A stretch of 64,000 nt of DNA from Cytobacillus stercorigallinarum. GTDB lineage: Bacteria; Bacillota; Bacilli; Bacillales; Cytobacillaceae. Below, in pieces: positions 9,056-17,834 of this stretch. A program made the position numbers and the translations under genes. Location: assembly GCF_014836495.1 (NCBI RefSeq), contig NZ_JACSQT010000008.1, positions 1 through 64,000 of the forward strand. Direction: 5' to 3'. Below the pieces are notes generated by a model. The model made no database searches, was not told the origin of the DNA, and worked only from the letters and a program-made list of their open reading frames with translations. Position 1 is the first letter of the stretch. Each line of letters opens with the position of its first letter.

Positions 9056-9717
9056 GATTTCGCACCAACTAGTTCATCGAGGTATTCAATACAATCATGG
9101 AAGGTTTCAAAAGGTGTATAAGAAATACCAGTGTCTTCACATTTTTGAATTAAGAAATCTCTAGCAAGGACGGCATCAGCTATTTTGGCTGCTTCAAAGT
9201 CTGTAATCGAATCACCAATAAGAATATTAAAGTGTTCAGGAGATGAGTGTTGTCTAATAATGGTTGGTTTACAACAGCCACAACCTTTGGAAGAACATAA
9301 TTCGTCACACTGATGTGGATAGTGAATATCTATCGTTTCTAAAGCAAAGCTTGCATGATTGCAAAATACTTTCGTAAACGGCCCATAAGGCTCAAGTACT
9401 GGTTCTAAAAAAAAGTCAATCCCACCACTGACAATATAAAGAGGGATATCGTTTTCATGTGTATATCTAACAAAAGCGGAAAATCCTTCACGAATTTCTG
9501 CGCTATTTAATACAAAATTGATAATCTCTTCTTTTTTACTTGTTGGTAAAAGAGAAAAGAGGTTTTTTACACCTTCTTGGATAGAAATATTTTGAGCTAA
9601 AATATCTTCCTTGATCTGTTTTGCTTCAATAGGACCGAAATGCTCCATAATCTTTACAATGTTATCGTTATTAGTAATTGTTCCATCAAAATCACAAAAA
9701 ATCATTGGTTTTGTCAT
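9052..9717 (-). CDS. mtnX: 2-hydroxy-3-keto-5-methylthiopentenyl-1-phosphate phosphatase
   Basis: A 221-residue HAD-superfamily phosphatase with the nucleophile motif FCDFDGTIT at the N-terminus, IVSGG as motif II, and GDSITDFEAA as the acidic motif. A Cys-rich insert (CDELCSSKGCGCC) is also present. It removes phosphate from the MtnW product to give the acireductone used by MtnD. The ATG at 9717 is chosen because translation then starts just before the catalytic motif; the ribosome binding site GGGGAGG lies inside the 3' end of mtnW. Confidence 0.92.
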   Translation of the reverse strand: MTKPMIFCDFDGTITNNDNIVKIMEHFGPIEAKQIKEDILAQNISIQEGVKNLFSLLPTSKKEEIINFVLNSAEIREGFSAFVRYTHENDIPLYIVSGGIDFFLEPVLEPYGPFTKVFCNHASFALETIDIHYPHQCDELCSSKGCGCCKPTIIRQHSSPEHFNILIGDSITDFEAAKIADAVLARDFLIQKCEDTGISYTPFETFHDCIEYLDELVGAKS

Positions 9718-9719
9718 CT

Positions 9720-10934
9720 TTACGACGTACCTCCCCATTTTGCTAATGCTGCTTCCAATTCTTTCGTTTTTGTTGCACGATGAGTATTTTGTTGTATAGC
9801 GTGATCAATGGCCTGCCTAAATGCTCTCACGCCCGCAGCTGCTCCTTCAGGATGACCATGAACTCCTCCGCCCGCATTAATAATGCAATCATTGCCAAAG
9901 TCTTGATAAAGTAACGGAACTAAACCTGGATGAATGCCTGCTGAAGGTACCGGGAATGCCTGATTCAAGCCATTTTCTTCGGTTAACTGTCTAGCGATGG
10001 CTAAAGTTTTTTCTTTTTCCATGGCAACAGAACCATATGGAGAAGGAAATAAAGAAAAATCTGCACCTGCTAGGCGAGTAAGATTACCGAGTAATAAGTC
10101 AGGAGCGACACCATAGAAGTTTGAAGAAATATAGGCTCCACTATAAGCAGGATGTGCCATGATAGGTAACTGCACTTCACTGTTTTCAGCTAATGATTGG
10201 AGCATATCTAGTCCGTAAGTGTGGACATTGAATAATAATGCATCCGCCCCTAATTCGGTCGCCTTTTTTGCTTTATCTAGTAAATCAATTGTTCTCCCAG
10301 ATAAATTGACTGCATATTGTGTTCTTTTTCCAGTCTTTTCATAGACTTCATCTAGTATTTCTTTACCTGCGATAATTCTATCTTCTAAAGAGATGTTGAC
10401 ATCAAAAAGAATTTCATCATCTTTTACAATATCAACGCCTCCCATGGCCTGGTCTCTTAACTGTTCTCTTAAAAAGTGAATATCCCTGCCGATGATGCCT
10501 TTAAATATACTCATAAGTAATGGGCGATCTTGTATATTTAGTTTCGATCTTATATTTTTTATACCGAATTTTGGTCCTGAAAAACGGGAAAGATCTTTCT
10601 TATCAAATTCCAGGTTTAATAATTTTACTTCACCATCTAGAGATAATTTACCAAAAACGGTTGTTAGGATAGCTGGAATATCAAATGTGAAATTATATGT
10701 AGGATAGGCGATACTCATTTCGCACCTTACTTCACCGAAACGATTGGGATGTTCATCGTCATAAAATTCTTGTAGTGCAGTGACTCTGCCTTTATGTTTT
10801 AGTAATTGTTTTTGCTCAAGTAATGGTAACGCTGTCCAAGATCCTATCGTTAAGCCTAAAGCGATATCCTCTGCTTTCTTCTCTAATGAACCGGGTCTTG
10901 CGTATACTTGATAAGTTGCAATGACATCTCCCAT
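9720..10934 (-). CDS. mtnW: 2,3-diketo-5-methylthiopentyl-1-phosphate enolase (RuBisCO-like protein)
   Basis: A 404-residue RuBisCO-like protein. The Mg-binding motif [10 protein letters not shown] carries the Lys that is carbamylated in this family, and [27 protein letters not shown] and [11 protein letters not shown] are typical of the MtnW branch. It tautomerises the diketone to its enol form and does not fix CO2. First gene of mtnWXBD, behind a strong promoter and a SAM-I riboswitch with its own terminator. Confidence 0.93.
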   Translation of the reverse strand: MGDVIATYQVYARPGSLEKKAEDIALGLTIGSWTALPLLEQKQLLKHKGRVTALQEFYDDEHPNRFGEVRCEMSIAYPTYNFTFDIPAILTTVFGKLSLDGEVKLLNLEFDKKDLSRFSGPKFGIKNIRSKLNIQDRPLLMSIFKGIIGRDIHFLREQLRDQAMGGVDIVKDDEILFDVNISLEDRIIAGKEILDEVYEKTGKRTQYAVNLSGRTIDLLDKAKKATELGADALLFNVHTYGLDMLQSLAENSEVQLPIMAHPAYSGAYISSNFYGVAPDLLLGNLTRLAGADFSLFPSPYGSVAMEKEKTLAIARQLTEENGLNQAFPVPSAGIHPGLVPLLYQDFGNDCIINAGGGVHGHPEGAAAGVRAFRQAIDHAIQQNTHRATKTKELEAALAKWGGTS

Positions 10935-10970
10935 ATGAGAACCCTCCCTGATGATTTCGAATGGATATTA

Positions 10971-11009
10971 AAATAAAAAACCCTCTTCTTAATTAATAAG
11001 AAGAGGGTT
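10971..11009 (-). terminator. Regulated terminator of the mtnW SAM riboswitch
   Basis: On the minus strand a 13-bp stem (arms within 10979-11009, AACCCTCTTCTTA) is followed by a T-run over 10971-10980. It lies between the SAM aptamer and mtnW and is the expression platform. Confidence 0.88.
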
Positions 11010-11137
11010 AGTTCGCAGTTGATAGAACCTTCTCCTTATCTGTCAGCATGATTGCTGCAAGAATTAGCACCGTGTTCATTTAGAATCGGTTGCCGGGCTT
11101 CATCGGGCTCGTCCCTCCGCCTGCTCTTGATAAGAAA
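11010..11137 (-). promoter_or_regulatory. SAM-I (S-box) riboswitch controlling mtnWXBD
   Basis: Reading the minus strand, the leader opens with TCTTATCAAGAGCAGGCGGA, followed by the GATGAAGCCCGGCAACC core and ACGGTGCTAATTC, the conserved S-box signature. SAM binding should favour the downstream terminator and stop transcription of the salvage operon when methionine is plentiful. Confidence 0.95.
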
Positions 11138-11173
11138 ATTTATGTTTATCGTTTTAAATTTTTGCACAATTGT

Positions 11174-11202
11174 ATTATGTCACCAGGTGTTTTATCTGTC
11201 AA
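11174..11202 (-). promoter_or_regulatory. SigA-type promoter of mtnWXBD
   Basis: On the minus strand TTGACA (11197-11202) and CATAAT (11174-11179) are separated by exactly 17 bases, about 35 bases upstream of the riboswitch P1 stem. Confidence 0.8.
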
Positions 11203-11271
11203 CAGAGAATTTTTTACGTAATATGACAAAATTCTTTTATGCTTAAAAAGATGAAAAATTTTAAAAAAAGA

Positions 11272-11301
11272 TTGACACTTTTTTATAATCGGTGCTAGTA
11301 T
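11272..11301 (+). promoter_or_regulatory. SigA-type promoter of the mtnKA-transporter operon
   Basis: TTGACA at 11272-11277 and TAGTAT at 11296-11301 with an 18-base spacer, ahead of the plus-strand SAM riboswitch. The two divergent mtn promoters are about 70 bases apart. Confidence 0.7.
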
Positions 11302-11337
11302 GTGCTCAAGATATTTCAAAAAAATGAATCTTTTATA

Positions 11338-11492
11338 CTCTTATCAAGAGCAGGTGGAGGGAAATATGGCCCGATGAAACCCAGCAACCGACCGTAATAT
11401 CGTTGTGAAACGAGGCGCAGCTAGAGATGTCTGCGCCCAATGTAAGGCACGGTGCTAATTCCATTCAGAATTTATTCTGGAAAGATGAGAGG
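11338..11492 (+). promoter_or_regulatory. SAM-I (S-box) riboswitch controlling mtnKA and the ABC importer
   Basis: The P1 stem pairs CTCTTATC (11338 onward) with GATGAGAG (11484-11491). The core GCCCGATGAAACCCAGCAACC and CACGGTGCTAATTCC are conserved S-box sequences. The P3 arm GGCGCAGC...TCTGCGCC is visible. A terminator follows at 11509-11546. Confidence 0.95.
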
Positions 11493-11508
11493 CAAAATCG
11501 TACTGACG

Positions 11509-11546
11509 AATGCCTCTTTCTGTACTGGAAAGGGGCATTTTTGTTT
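11509..11546 (+). terminator. Regulated terminator of the mtnK SAM riboswitch
   Basis: Arms 11509-11520 and 11528-11539 (AATGCCTCTTTC/GAAAGGGGCATT, one G-T pair) followed by TTTTGTTT. The 3' side of the aptamer (GAGAGGC) can pair with part of the terminator arm, as required for an antiterminator. Confidence 0.88.
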
Positions 11547-11554
11547 CTGTAGTG

Positions 11555-11602
11555 ACAAAGCAGGTCCGACTACATCTCTTTATGTAGTCACCCCTGTTTT
11601 GT
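11555..11602 (+). repeat. Long imperfect hairpin between the SAM-riboswitch terminator and mtnK
   Basis: Outer arms 11555-11564 and 11593-11602 pair over 10 bp with one G-T, and inner arms 11568-11575 and 11582-11589 (GACTACAT/ATGTAGTC) pair perfectly. There is no T-run behind it, so it is not an obvious terminator. It lies in the 5' leader of mtnK, just before the GGGGGAAGAGAG ribosome binding region, and may affect mRNA stability or processing. Confidence 0.7.
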
Positions 11603-11637
11603 GCAGCAGAGAAATAATGAAATAAGGGGGAAGAGAG

Positions 11638-12822
11638 ATGGCTGTTTTAGAGAATATAGGGTATCGCGCTTTAACAGAGGAATCTGCATGTGAATACGTA
11701 AAGAGTTTAAATCTGTTCTTACCGGATGAAAAAATGACGGTGGAAGAGATTGGTGATGGTAATTTGAATTATGTTTTCCGTATTGCTTCTAATCGTAAAA
11801 GTGTAATTATTAAGCAAGCACTCCCCTATGCAAAAGTAGTGGGAGAAAGCTGGCCGCTAACACTTAAACGAGCAAAACTGGAGGCAGAAGTGCTTAAGAA
11901 GCATGGTGAAGCAGTTCCTCACCTTGTCCCAGCAGTACTAGCAACAGATGAAGAGCTTGCATTAACTGTAATGGAGGACCTTTCGCATTTGACAATTGTA
12001 AGAGAGGGATTGATTCAAGGGAATCATTATCCGAAGTTATCAGCTGATATTGGTGAGTACTTAGCAAAGACATTGTTTTTAACTTCAGATTTTGCTCTTC
12101 ATCCGTTTGAGAAAAAGAAATTGGTTGCTAAATTTTCAAATCCTGAACTATGTAAAATCACTGAGGATTTAGTATTCACCGATCCATTTTTTGATGTGGA
12201 AACGAATGATTTTGAAGCTGGGTTGGCGGAAAGTGTTCAGCAACTATGGGCTAATGACAAGTTGAAACTCGAAGTAGCAAAAATAAAATATGCTTTTCTC
12301 ACTGAAGCAGAGAGCTTACTACATGGTGACCTACATACGGGAAGTATTTTTGCGAGTAAGTACGAGACGAAAGTCATTGATCCTGAGTTCGGCTTTTATG
12401 GTCCGATTGGATTTGATGTCGGCCAATATATTGCCCATCTAATTTTCCAAGTACTTGTACGAAACGAAAACGATAGAATGGTTATTCGCCAACAGATTGA
12501 AGAGGTATGGGATGTGTTTTCTTATCATTTTTCAGAAGCTTGGCAAAATTCTGTTGTTCATCCTTTTACTAAAGTACCAGGCGCGCTAGAATATTTTCTA
12601 GCTAAAGTATTTAAAGATGCAATCGGAGTAGCGGGATGTGAATTAATACGAAGAACAATCGGACTGTCGCATGTGAAGGATCTTGATGGGATAGAAGATA
12701 GTTCAATTAGATTAGATGTGAAGCAGGCAACAATACAATTAGGCTCATCCTTGATAATTAATCGCGAAAACATAGTAACAATCTCGCAACTTCTTAAGGA
12801 ACTTGAGGTGTATACACCATGA
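11638..12822 (+). CDS. mtnK: S-methyl-5-thioribose kinase
   Basis: A 394-residue choline-kinase-fold enzyme. [11 protein letters not shown] near residue 40 is the MTR-kinase nucleotide loop, [12 protein letters not shown] the catalytic loop and [10 protein letters not shown] the metal-binding motif. It phosphorylates methylthioribose at C1 using ATP. It heads the plus-strand operon mtnK-mtnA-SBP-ATPase-permease behind a SAM-I riboswitch and overlaps mtnA by four bases. Confidence 0.93.
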   Translation: MAVLENIGYRALTEESACEYVKSLNLFLPDEKMTVEEIGDGNLNYVFRIASNRKSVIIKQALPYAKVVGESWPLTLKRAKLEAEVLKKHGEAVPHLVPAVLATDEELALTVMEDLSHLTIVREGLIQGNHYPKLSADIGEYLAKTLFLTSDFALHPFEKKKLVAKFSNPELCKITEDLVFTDPFFDVETNDFEAGLAESVQQLWANDKLKLEVAKIKYAFLTEAESLLHGDLHTGSIFASKYETKVIDPEFGFYGPIGFDVGQYIAHLIFQVLVRNENDRMVIRQQIEEVWDVFSYHFSEAWQNSVVHPFTKVPGALEYFLAKVFKDAIGVAGCELIRRTIGLSHVKDLDGIEDSSIRLDVKQATIQLGSSLIINRENIVTISQLLKELEVYTP

Positions 12823-13871
12823 GTATACCAACACCCATTGAATGGCAAGAAGGTAGATTGAAAATTCTAGATCAAACGTTATTACCGCATCAAACAAGTT
12901 GGATAGAACTCGAAACCATTGAAGATGTCTTTGAGGCGATTATTCAGTTGAAAGTGCGAGGAGCGCCAGCTATTGGAATCACTGCTGCTTATGGTTTAGC
13001 GATTGCTGCAAAAAAATACGAAGGTGTCGACATCGAAACTTTCCATCTTAGAATTCATGAAGATTATCTTTATCTTGTGGGTTCTAGGCCGACAGCCGTT
13101 AATTTGTTCTGGGCTTTGGATCGAATGATGAAAGGAATAGAAACTCTTTATTCAACAGAAGAGGCGATTCTCAGTTTAGAGCAAGAAGCAAAGCGAATCC
13201 ATCAAGAAGACGAAGAGATTTGTCGGCAAATTGGCGAAAATGCACTCAGTCTCTTGAATGGAAAGAAAAAAGTATTAACGATTTGCAATGCGGGGACGAT
13301 TGCTACAGGGAAATACGGTACAGCGCTGGCACCGTTTCATTTAGGTAAGGAAAGAGGCGTTGACTTTCAAGTATACGCTTGTGAAACGAGACCGGTTCTA
13401 CAGGGGGCGCGCCTAACGGCATGGGAACTTCAACAGTCCAATGTGGACGTGACGGTCATAACTGATAATATGGCTGCTCATACGATAGCAACAAAGGGGA
13501 TTGAAGCGATTATAGTCGGGGCAGATCGCATTGCCAGGAATGGAGATACAGCAAATAAAATCGGGACATGGCAACTAGCTATTTTAGCAAACTATTTTCA
13601 GATTCCTTTCTATGTAGCTGCACCATTGTCAACATTTGACTTCTCTATTGCATCAGGGGCAGATATTCCGATTGAGGAGAGGTTGGCGGAAGAGGTGACT
13701 CATATCGGTCCATACCAGGTTACACCAGAAGGAACGAAAGTATTTAATCCGGCGTTTGATGTGACAACTGCTAATTTAATTACTGCAATCATTACAGAAA
13801 AAGGCATTTTTGCAGCAGATCAAAGCAAACTGGCACTATTGAATAAAACAGAAGAGGGAGTTAAGGTATGA
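12819..13871 (+). CDS. mtnA: S-methyl-5-thioribose-1-phosphate isomerase
   Basis: A 350-residue eIF2B-like isomerase. [32 protein letters not shown], the catalytic Cys in [12 protein letters not shown] and the catalytic Asp in [18 protein letters not shown] are all present. It converts methylthioribose-1-phosphate to methylthioribulose-1-phosphate, the MtnB substrate. ATGA overlaps at both ends suggest coupled translation with mtnK and with the lipoprotein gene. Confidence 0.94.
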   Translation: MSIPTPIEWQEGRLKILDQTLLPHQTSWIELETIEDVFEAIIQLKVRGAPAIGITAAYGLAIAAKKYEGVDIETFHLRIHEDYLYLVGSRPTAVNLFWALDRMMKGIETLYSTEEAILSLEQEAKRIHQEDEEICRQIGENALSLLNGKKKVLTICNAGTIATGKYGTALAPFHLGKERGVDFQVYACETRPVLQGARLTAWELQQSNVDVTVITDNMAAHTIATKGIEAIIVGADRIARNGDTANKIGTWQLAILANYFQIPFYVAAPLSTFDFSIASGADIPIEERLAEEVTHIGPYQVTPEGTKVFNPAFDVTTANLITAIITEKGIFAADQSKLALLNKTEEGVKV

Positions 13872-14935
13872 AGAACAATCGAATAGGATTAGCGTTTTTT
13901 ATTATTTTTATTTTAATTTTGGCAGGCTGTCAGCCAAAAGGAAGCAGCTCAAATAGTGAAGCAACTGCATCAACTAAAGAACATCCCTTGGCTAATAAAA
14001 AAATCGCACTGATTATGCAAATTAATTTAGGGACATTTTCCGCCCAATATATTGAAGGGGTAAAAGAGCAGGTAGAAAAGTTTGGTGGAACCGTTCAAGT
14101 ATTTACTTCAGAAGGTGACTTAGCAAAAATGGCTTCTAATTTAGATGCAGCGATTAATCAAAAATTTGATGGGATATTAATCGATCATGGAACGAAGGAA
14201 GCGTTAACACAAGGGGTAGAAAAAGCGGTTGCGCAAGATATACCTGTAGTCGTCTTTGATGCTGACATTGCTGTGAAAGATGTCACTGTACTTCAACAAG
14301 GCGATGAAGAAATGGCGAAGTTGACATTAACCAAGCTTGCAGAAGATGCAGGAGGGAAAGCGAATATTGTTAAGATTTGGGTAGCTGGATTTGCACCGAT
14401 GGAAAGAAGACAAATAGCGTATGAACAATTTTTAAAAGAGAATGCAGATATTAAGGAAGTAGCCGCATTTGGTGCTGCGACCGACAATACAGCATTAGAT
14501 ACGCAAGCACAAATGGAAGCAATTTTAAAACAATATCCAAATGAAGGTGAAATTACAGCCGTTTGGGCAGCATGGGACGAGTTTGCTAAAGGAGCTGTCA
14601 GAGCGCTAGAGCAAGCAGGTAGAGAAGATATTAAAGTCTACGGAATTGATATGAGTGACGAAGATCTGCAACTGATACAAAAAGAAAACAGTTCATGGGA
14701 AGCCACAGCTGCCGTTGATCCAAAAGATATTGGTCGTATTCAAGTTCGATATTTATACCAAAAATTAAACGGTGATTCGCCAAACGAAAAAGTTATCCTT
14801 GATCCTGTTTTTGTAGAGAAGAGTCAATTACCTGATGAGGCAATTACTACAAATGAACTGCATGAATATATAGATGGTTGGGGAGAAAGTGAACAAGGTT
14901 ATACGGAAGAACTAAAAGCACTTGAAGACAAGTGA
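13868..14935 (+). CDS. Sugar-type ABC transporter substrate-binding lipoprotein (RbsB-like), candidate methylthioribose binder
   Basis: A 355-residue type 1 periplasmic-binding protein. The signal peptide ends in a lipobox (LILAGC) with lipidated Cys21. [26 protein letters not shown] is the usual start of the RbsB fold. It overlaps mtnA by four bases and shares its riboswitch-controlled transcript. Because the operon makes the enzymes that use methylthioribose, methylthioribose is the likely ligand; this is inferred from context only. Ribose or another pentose remains possible. Confidence 0.85.
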   Translation: MKNNRIGLAFFIIFILILAGCQPKGSSSNSEATASTKEHPLANKKIALIMQINLGTFSAQYIEGVKEQVEKFGGTVQVFTSEGDLAKMASNLDAAINQKFDGILIDHGTKEALTQGVEKAVAQDIPVVVFDADIAVKDVTVLQQGDEEMAKLTLTKLAEDAGGKANIVKIWVAGFAPMERRQIAYEQFLKENADIKEVAAFGAATDNTALDTQAQMEAILKQYPNEGEITAVWAAWDEFAKGAVRALEQAGREDIKVYGIDMSDEDLQLIQKENSSWEATAAVDPKDIGRIQVRYLYQKLNGDSPNEKVILDPVFVEKSQLPDEAITTNELHEYIDGWGESEQGYTEELKALEDK

Positions 14936-14958
14936 ATGAAAATAGTTTGTAGCTAGTC

Positions 14959-14986
14959 AACCGACTTCTAGAGAGTCGGTTTTCGT
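14959..14986 (+). terminator. Intercistronic hairpin after the binding-protein gene
   Basis: Arms 14959-14966 and 14974-14981 (AACCGACT/AGTCGGTT) followed by TTTCGT. A weak terminator or 3'-stabilising hairpin here would favour the binding protein over the ATPase and permease. Confidence 0.6.
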
Positions 14987-15011
14987 ATCTATGAAGGGAG
15001 GGCTCCTTTAA

Positions 15012-16550
15012 ATGAGTGAAGTTGTTTTGGAAATGAAAAAAATTAGTAAAAGTTTCGGACAAGTTATGGCACTAAGGGACGGGGAATTAGTGGTTCATAA
15101 AGGAGAAATACATGCTTTGCTCGGAGCAAATGGAGCTGGGAAGAGTACATTAATGAAAATTCTTTCTGGAGTATATAGACAAGACCAAGGAGAAATCCTG
15201 GTTAACAACGAAGAAGCTCTTTTTCAACACCCTCGTGACGCGAAAGAAAAAGGAATATTTTGCGTTTATCAGGAGGTTGATACAGCCATTGTTCCCCAGC
15301 TTACTGTAGCAGAAAATATTATGCTTGATCGCTTTTCACAAGAGAAAGGGTGGTTCTTCTCTCGTAAGGAATTACATCGCCAGGCACAGGAAGCATTAAC
15401 ATTACTAGATGTGAATGATATGGATCTAAACCAAGCAGCTTCTAATCTAAGTCTTGCGAAAAAGCAATTGGTTCTTATCGCTAGGGCGTTAGTGCAAACG
15501 ACTAAAGTGATTATTTTTGACGAGCCAACTGCGCCGTTATCACATAGAGAGGCAGAAAAATTATTTCATGTCATCAGGCAACTAAGAGGAAAAGGAATTG
15601 GTTGTATTTTTATTACACATCGTTTACCTGAAGTATTTGCCATTGCTGATGTGGTGACCGTTATGAGAGATGGGCGTCGAATTTCAACCGTACCAATTGA
15701 TCAGATAACGCAGGAAATGGTGATTGAACAAATGCTTGGAGAAGTGTGGCATGAGGAAAGTAAGATTATGCACAGTTATAAACGAGGGGAAGAGGTCTTA
15801 GCTCTTAAGAATATCAATCTTGGAAAGTTACAAAATATTAGTTTAAATGTATATGAAGGTGAAGTTGTAGGCATTGCGGGTTTGGTAGGTGCTGGTAAAA
15901 CGGAACTAGCAAAAACGATATTTGGAAACACACCAGCCAAATCAGGAGAAATCATGGTCTCTGGTAAGAAGGTACAATTGAAGCATCCCAAAGCAGCTAT
16001 TGCTTGTGGTATCACTCATATTCCTGAAGAACGCCGGAAAGAAGGGCTATTCATTAATGAAACGATATCGAAGAATGTAACATTCCCACAGCTAAAAAAG
16101 TATGTAAGAGCGGGATTTATGAACAGAAAGGCTGAGAGAAAAGCTACTGAAGAAGTGATTTCAACTTTGCAGGTAAAAACAAAAGATGCAGAGGTCGAAG
16201 TGAATCATTTAAGTGGAGGAAATCAGCAGAAGATCGTTATCGGTAAGTGGTTATCAGATGAAGCAAAGATTTATTTATTTGATGAGCCTACTAAAGGTGT
16301 GGACATCGGTGCGAAAAGAGAGATTCTTAAACTAATTCAACAGCTTGCAAAAGAAGGCAAGGCCATTTTGTATTTTAGTAGTGAAATACAAGAATTATTA
16401 ACTGTTTGTCATAGAGTATTAGTGATGTATGATGGCAAATTCGTAAAAGAGTTTACGCAAGAAAAGGCAACGAAAGAAAAGATTCTACTATATGCAAGTG
16501 GTGGAAAGGAAGTCAATCATGAAGGACAAATTGATCGCATTTCTATTTAA
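15012..16550 (+). CDS. Sugar-type ABC transporter ATP-binding protein (RbsA-like, duplicated NBD)
   Basis: A 512-residue protein with two ATPase domains, as in RbsA/MglA. The first has Walker A GANGAGKST, signature NLSLAKKQLVLIARAL and Walker B VIIFDEPTAPLS. The second has GLVGAGKTEL, signature HLSGGNQQKIVIGKWL and Walker B IYLFDEPTKGVDIG. It would energise uptake of the ligand held by the neighbouring lipoprotein. AGGGAGG lies before the ATG. Its end overlaps the permease start by 32 bases. Confidence 0.9.
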   Translation: MSEVVLEMKKISKSFGQVMALRDGELVVHKGEIHALLGANGAGKSTLMKILSGVYRQDQGEILVNNEEALFQHPRDAKEKGIFCVYQEVDTAIVPQLTVAENIMLDRFSQEKGWFFSRKELHRQAQEALTLLDVNDMDLNQAASNLSLAKKQLVLIARALVQTTKVIIFDEPTAPLSHREAEKLFHVIRQLRGKGIGCIFITHRLPEVFAIADVVTVMRDGRRISTVPIDQITQEMVIEQMLGEVWHEESKIMHSYKRGEEVLALKNINLGKLQNISLNVYEGEVVGIAGLVGAGKTELAKTIFGNTPAKSGEIMVSGKKVQLKHPKAAIACGITHIPEERRKEGLFINETISKNVTFPQLKKYVRAGFMNRKAERKATEEVISTLQVKTKDAEVEVNHLSGGNQQKIVIGKWLSDEAKIYLFDEPTKGVDIGAKREILKLIQQLAKEGKAILYFSSEIQELLTVCHRVLVMYDGKFVKEFTQEKATKEKILLYASGGKEVNHEGQIDRISI

Positions 16551-17517
16551 ATACGGGGCAATTACGTTACTTATTCTTATTATTTGCTATTTTACAAGTG
16601 TGAGCTCATTCTTTTTAACCTATGATAATTTTTCGGATATATTACGTTCCATTTCGATTGTCACTGTGCTGGCGCTCGGTGTCACATTTACATTAGTAGT
16701 TGACGGCTTTGATTTATCTGTTGGCTCGACAATGTCACTCGCAACTGTTTTTACTGCTTCACTGATGGTATGGTACGATTTACCGCTATGGTTAGTTCTC
16801 CTATTACCGATTATCGTTGGAGTGGCTGTGGGACTATTTAATTCGTTTTTAATTGTTGTAATTGGCATTCCTGATTTATTAGCCACATTGAGCAGTATGT
16901 ATATCGTAGCGGGATTACATCGGACTTATACAGAAGGATACTCTATCTATAACCATATGCCACTAACATCTGGTGGAACAGCAATTGGTGCGTTTTCTAA
17001 TGCCTTTCTATGGATTGGTCAAGGGCATTTATTAGGTATTCCCGTACCCGTATGGATCATGATGATTTTAGTGTTAGCTTCCTACTGCTTTTTAAACTAT
17101 ACAAGATGGGGCAGAATCTTCTATATGACAGGAGGGAATGCCGAAGCTGCGACCTTATCTGGTGTAAAAGTGAAGAAAATTAAATGCATGGCTTATGTGA
17201 TTTCTGGAATTTTTGCTAGCATAGCAGGGGTTTTATTTACTGCTAGGGTAGGATCAGGGCAAATCGATGCAGGTGCACCACTACTGATGGAAGCAGTTGC
17301 AGCTGTATTTGTTGGCTACTCGGTACTAGGGGCTGGAAAACCCAATGCGCTAGGTACATTCTTTGGTGCAGCAGTCATCGGCGTATTATTAAATGGTTTA
17401 ACAATTATGAATCTACCTTATTATGCTTTTGACATTATTAAAGGGACCGTACTCGTGTTAGCATTGGCTGTGACTTATATGTATGCGAAAAATAAGTCTT
17501 CAACAAATAGCTTATAA
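16519..17517 (+). CDS. Sugar-type ABC transporter permease (RbsC-like)
   Basis: A 332-residue permease with about nine to ten hydrophobic segments. LVVDGFDLSVGSTMSLATV and the C-terminal AGAPLLMEAVAAVFVGYSV-type region are typical of the RbsC family. GGAAAGGA before the ATG at 16519 sets the start, inside the end of the ATPase gene. It is the last gene of the mtnKA operon. Confidence 0.88.
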   Translation: MKDKLIAFLFKYGAITLLILIICYFTSVSSFFLTYDNFSDILRSISIVTVLALGVTFTLVVDGFDLSVGSTMSLATVFTASLMVWYDLPLWLVLLLPIIVGVAVGLFNSFLIVVIGIPDLLATLSSMYIVAGLHRTYTEGYSIYNHMPLTSGGTAIGAFSNAFLWIGQGHLLGIPVPVWIMMILVLASYCFLNYTRWGRIFYMTGGNAEAATLSGVKVKKIKCMAYVISGIFASIAGVLFTARVGSGQIDAGAPLLMEAVAAVFVGYSVLGAGKPNALGTFFGAAVIGVLLNGLTIMNLPYYAFDIIKGTVLVLALAVTYMYAKNKSSTNSL

Positions 17518-17834
17518 AGAAGTAGTGGGTGAGGCAAAACAGATAGAAGCCAAACATAGAGGAGTTTGCGCCGGGGGTGTATTTGTTATTTTTTATTTTT
17601 AACTGGCGTAATTTTTTTGGGGTTTCCTCTATATGGATGCAGTTGTTTACTTATCTACTATATGAATGAGCAAACTGGTTTACATAGCTCACCATGCAGA
17701 TGAGGCAGCCGAAGCATGCATAGCTTTACTCTATCTTTTTTCACGGAAATGCACTCTCCAGCATGGTTTAATAACAAGCACACAGCTGATAAAAAGACCG
17801 CTGAACATTTAATGTTCAGCGGCTATTTAGTCGA
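17518..17834. other. Intergenic region after the permease gene
   Basis: About 317 bases between convergent transcripts. Near 17557-17632 a 7-bp outer pair (TAGAGGA/TCCTCTA) encloses TTTGCGCC/GGCGTAA with a T-run behind the inner pair. This is a possible weak terminator for the importer operon. The clear oatA terminator is listed separately. No ORF is convincing. Confidence 0.45.
17790..17822 (-). terminator. Terminator of oatA
   Basis: Arms 17798-17808 and 17812-17822 (CCGCTGAACAT/ATGTTCAGCGG) form a perfect 11-bp stem; on the minus strand it is followed by a T-rich stretch (tcttttta). Confidence 0.85.

Noticed and set aside
11281-11290. TATAAT-like sequence just after the TTGACA of the mtnK promoter
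   Set aside because: It is only about seven bases from the -35 element, too close to act as its -10 element; TAGTAT at 18 bases fits better.
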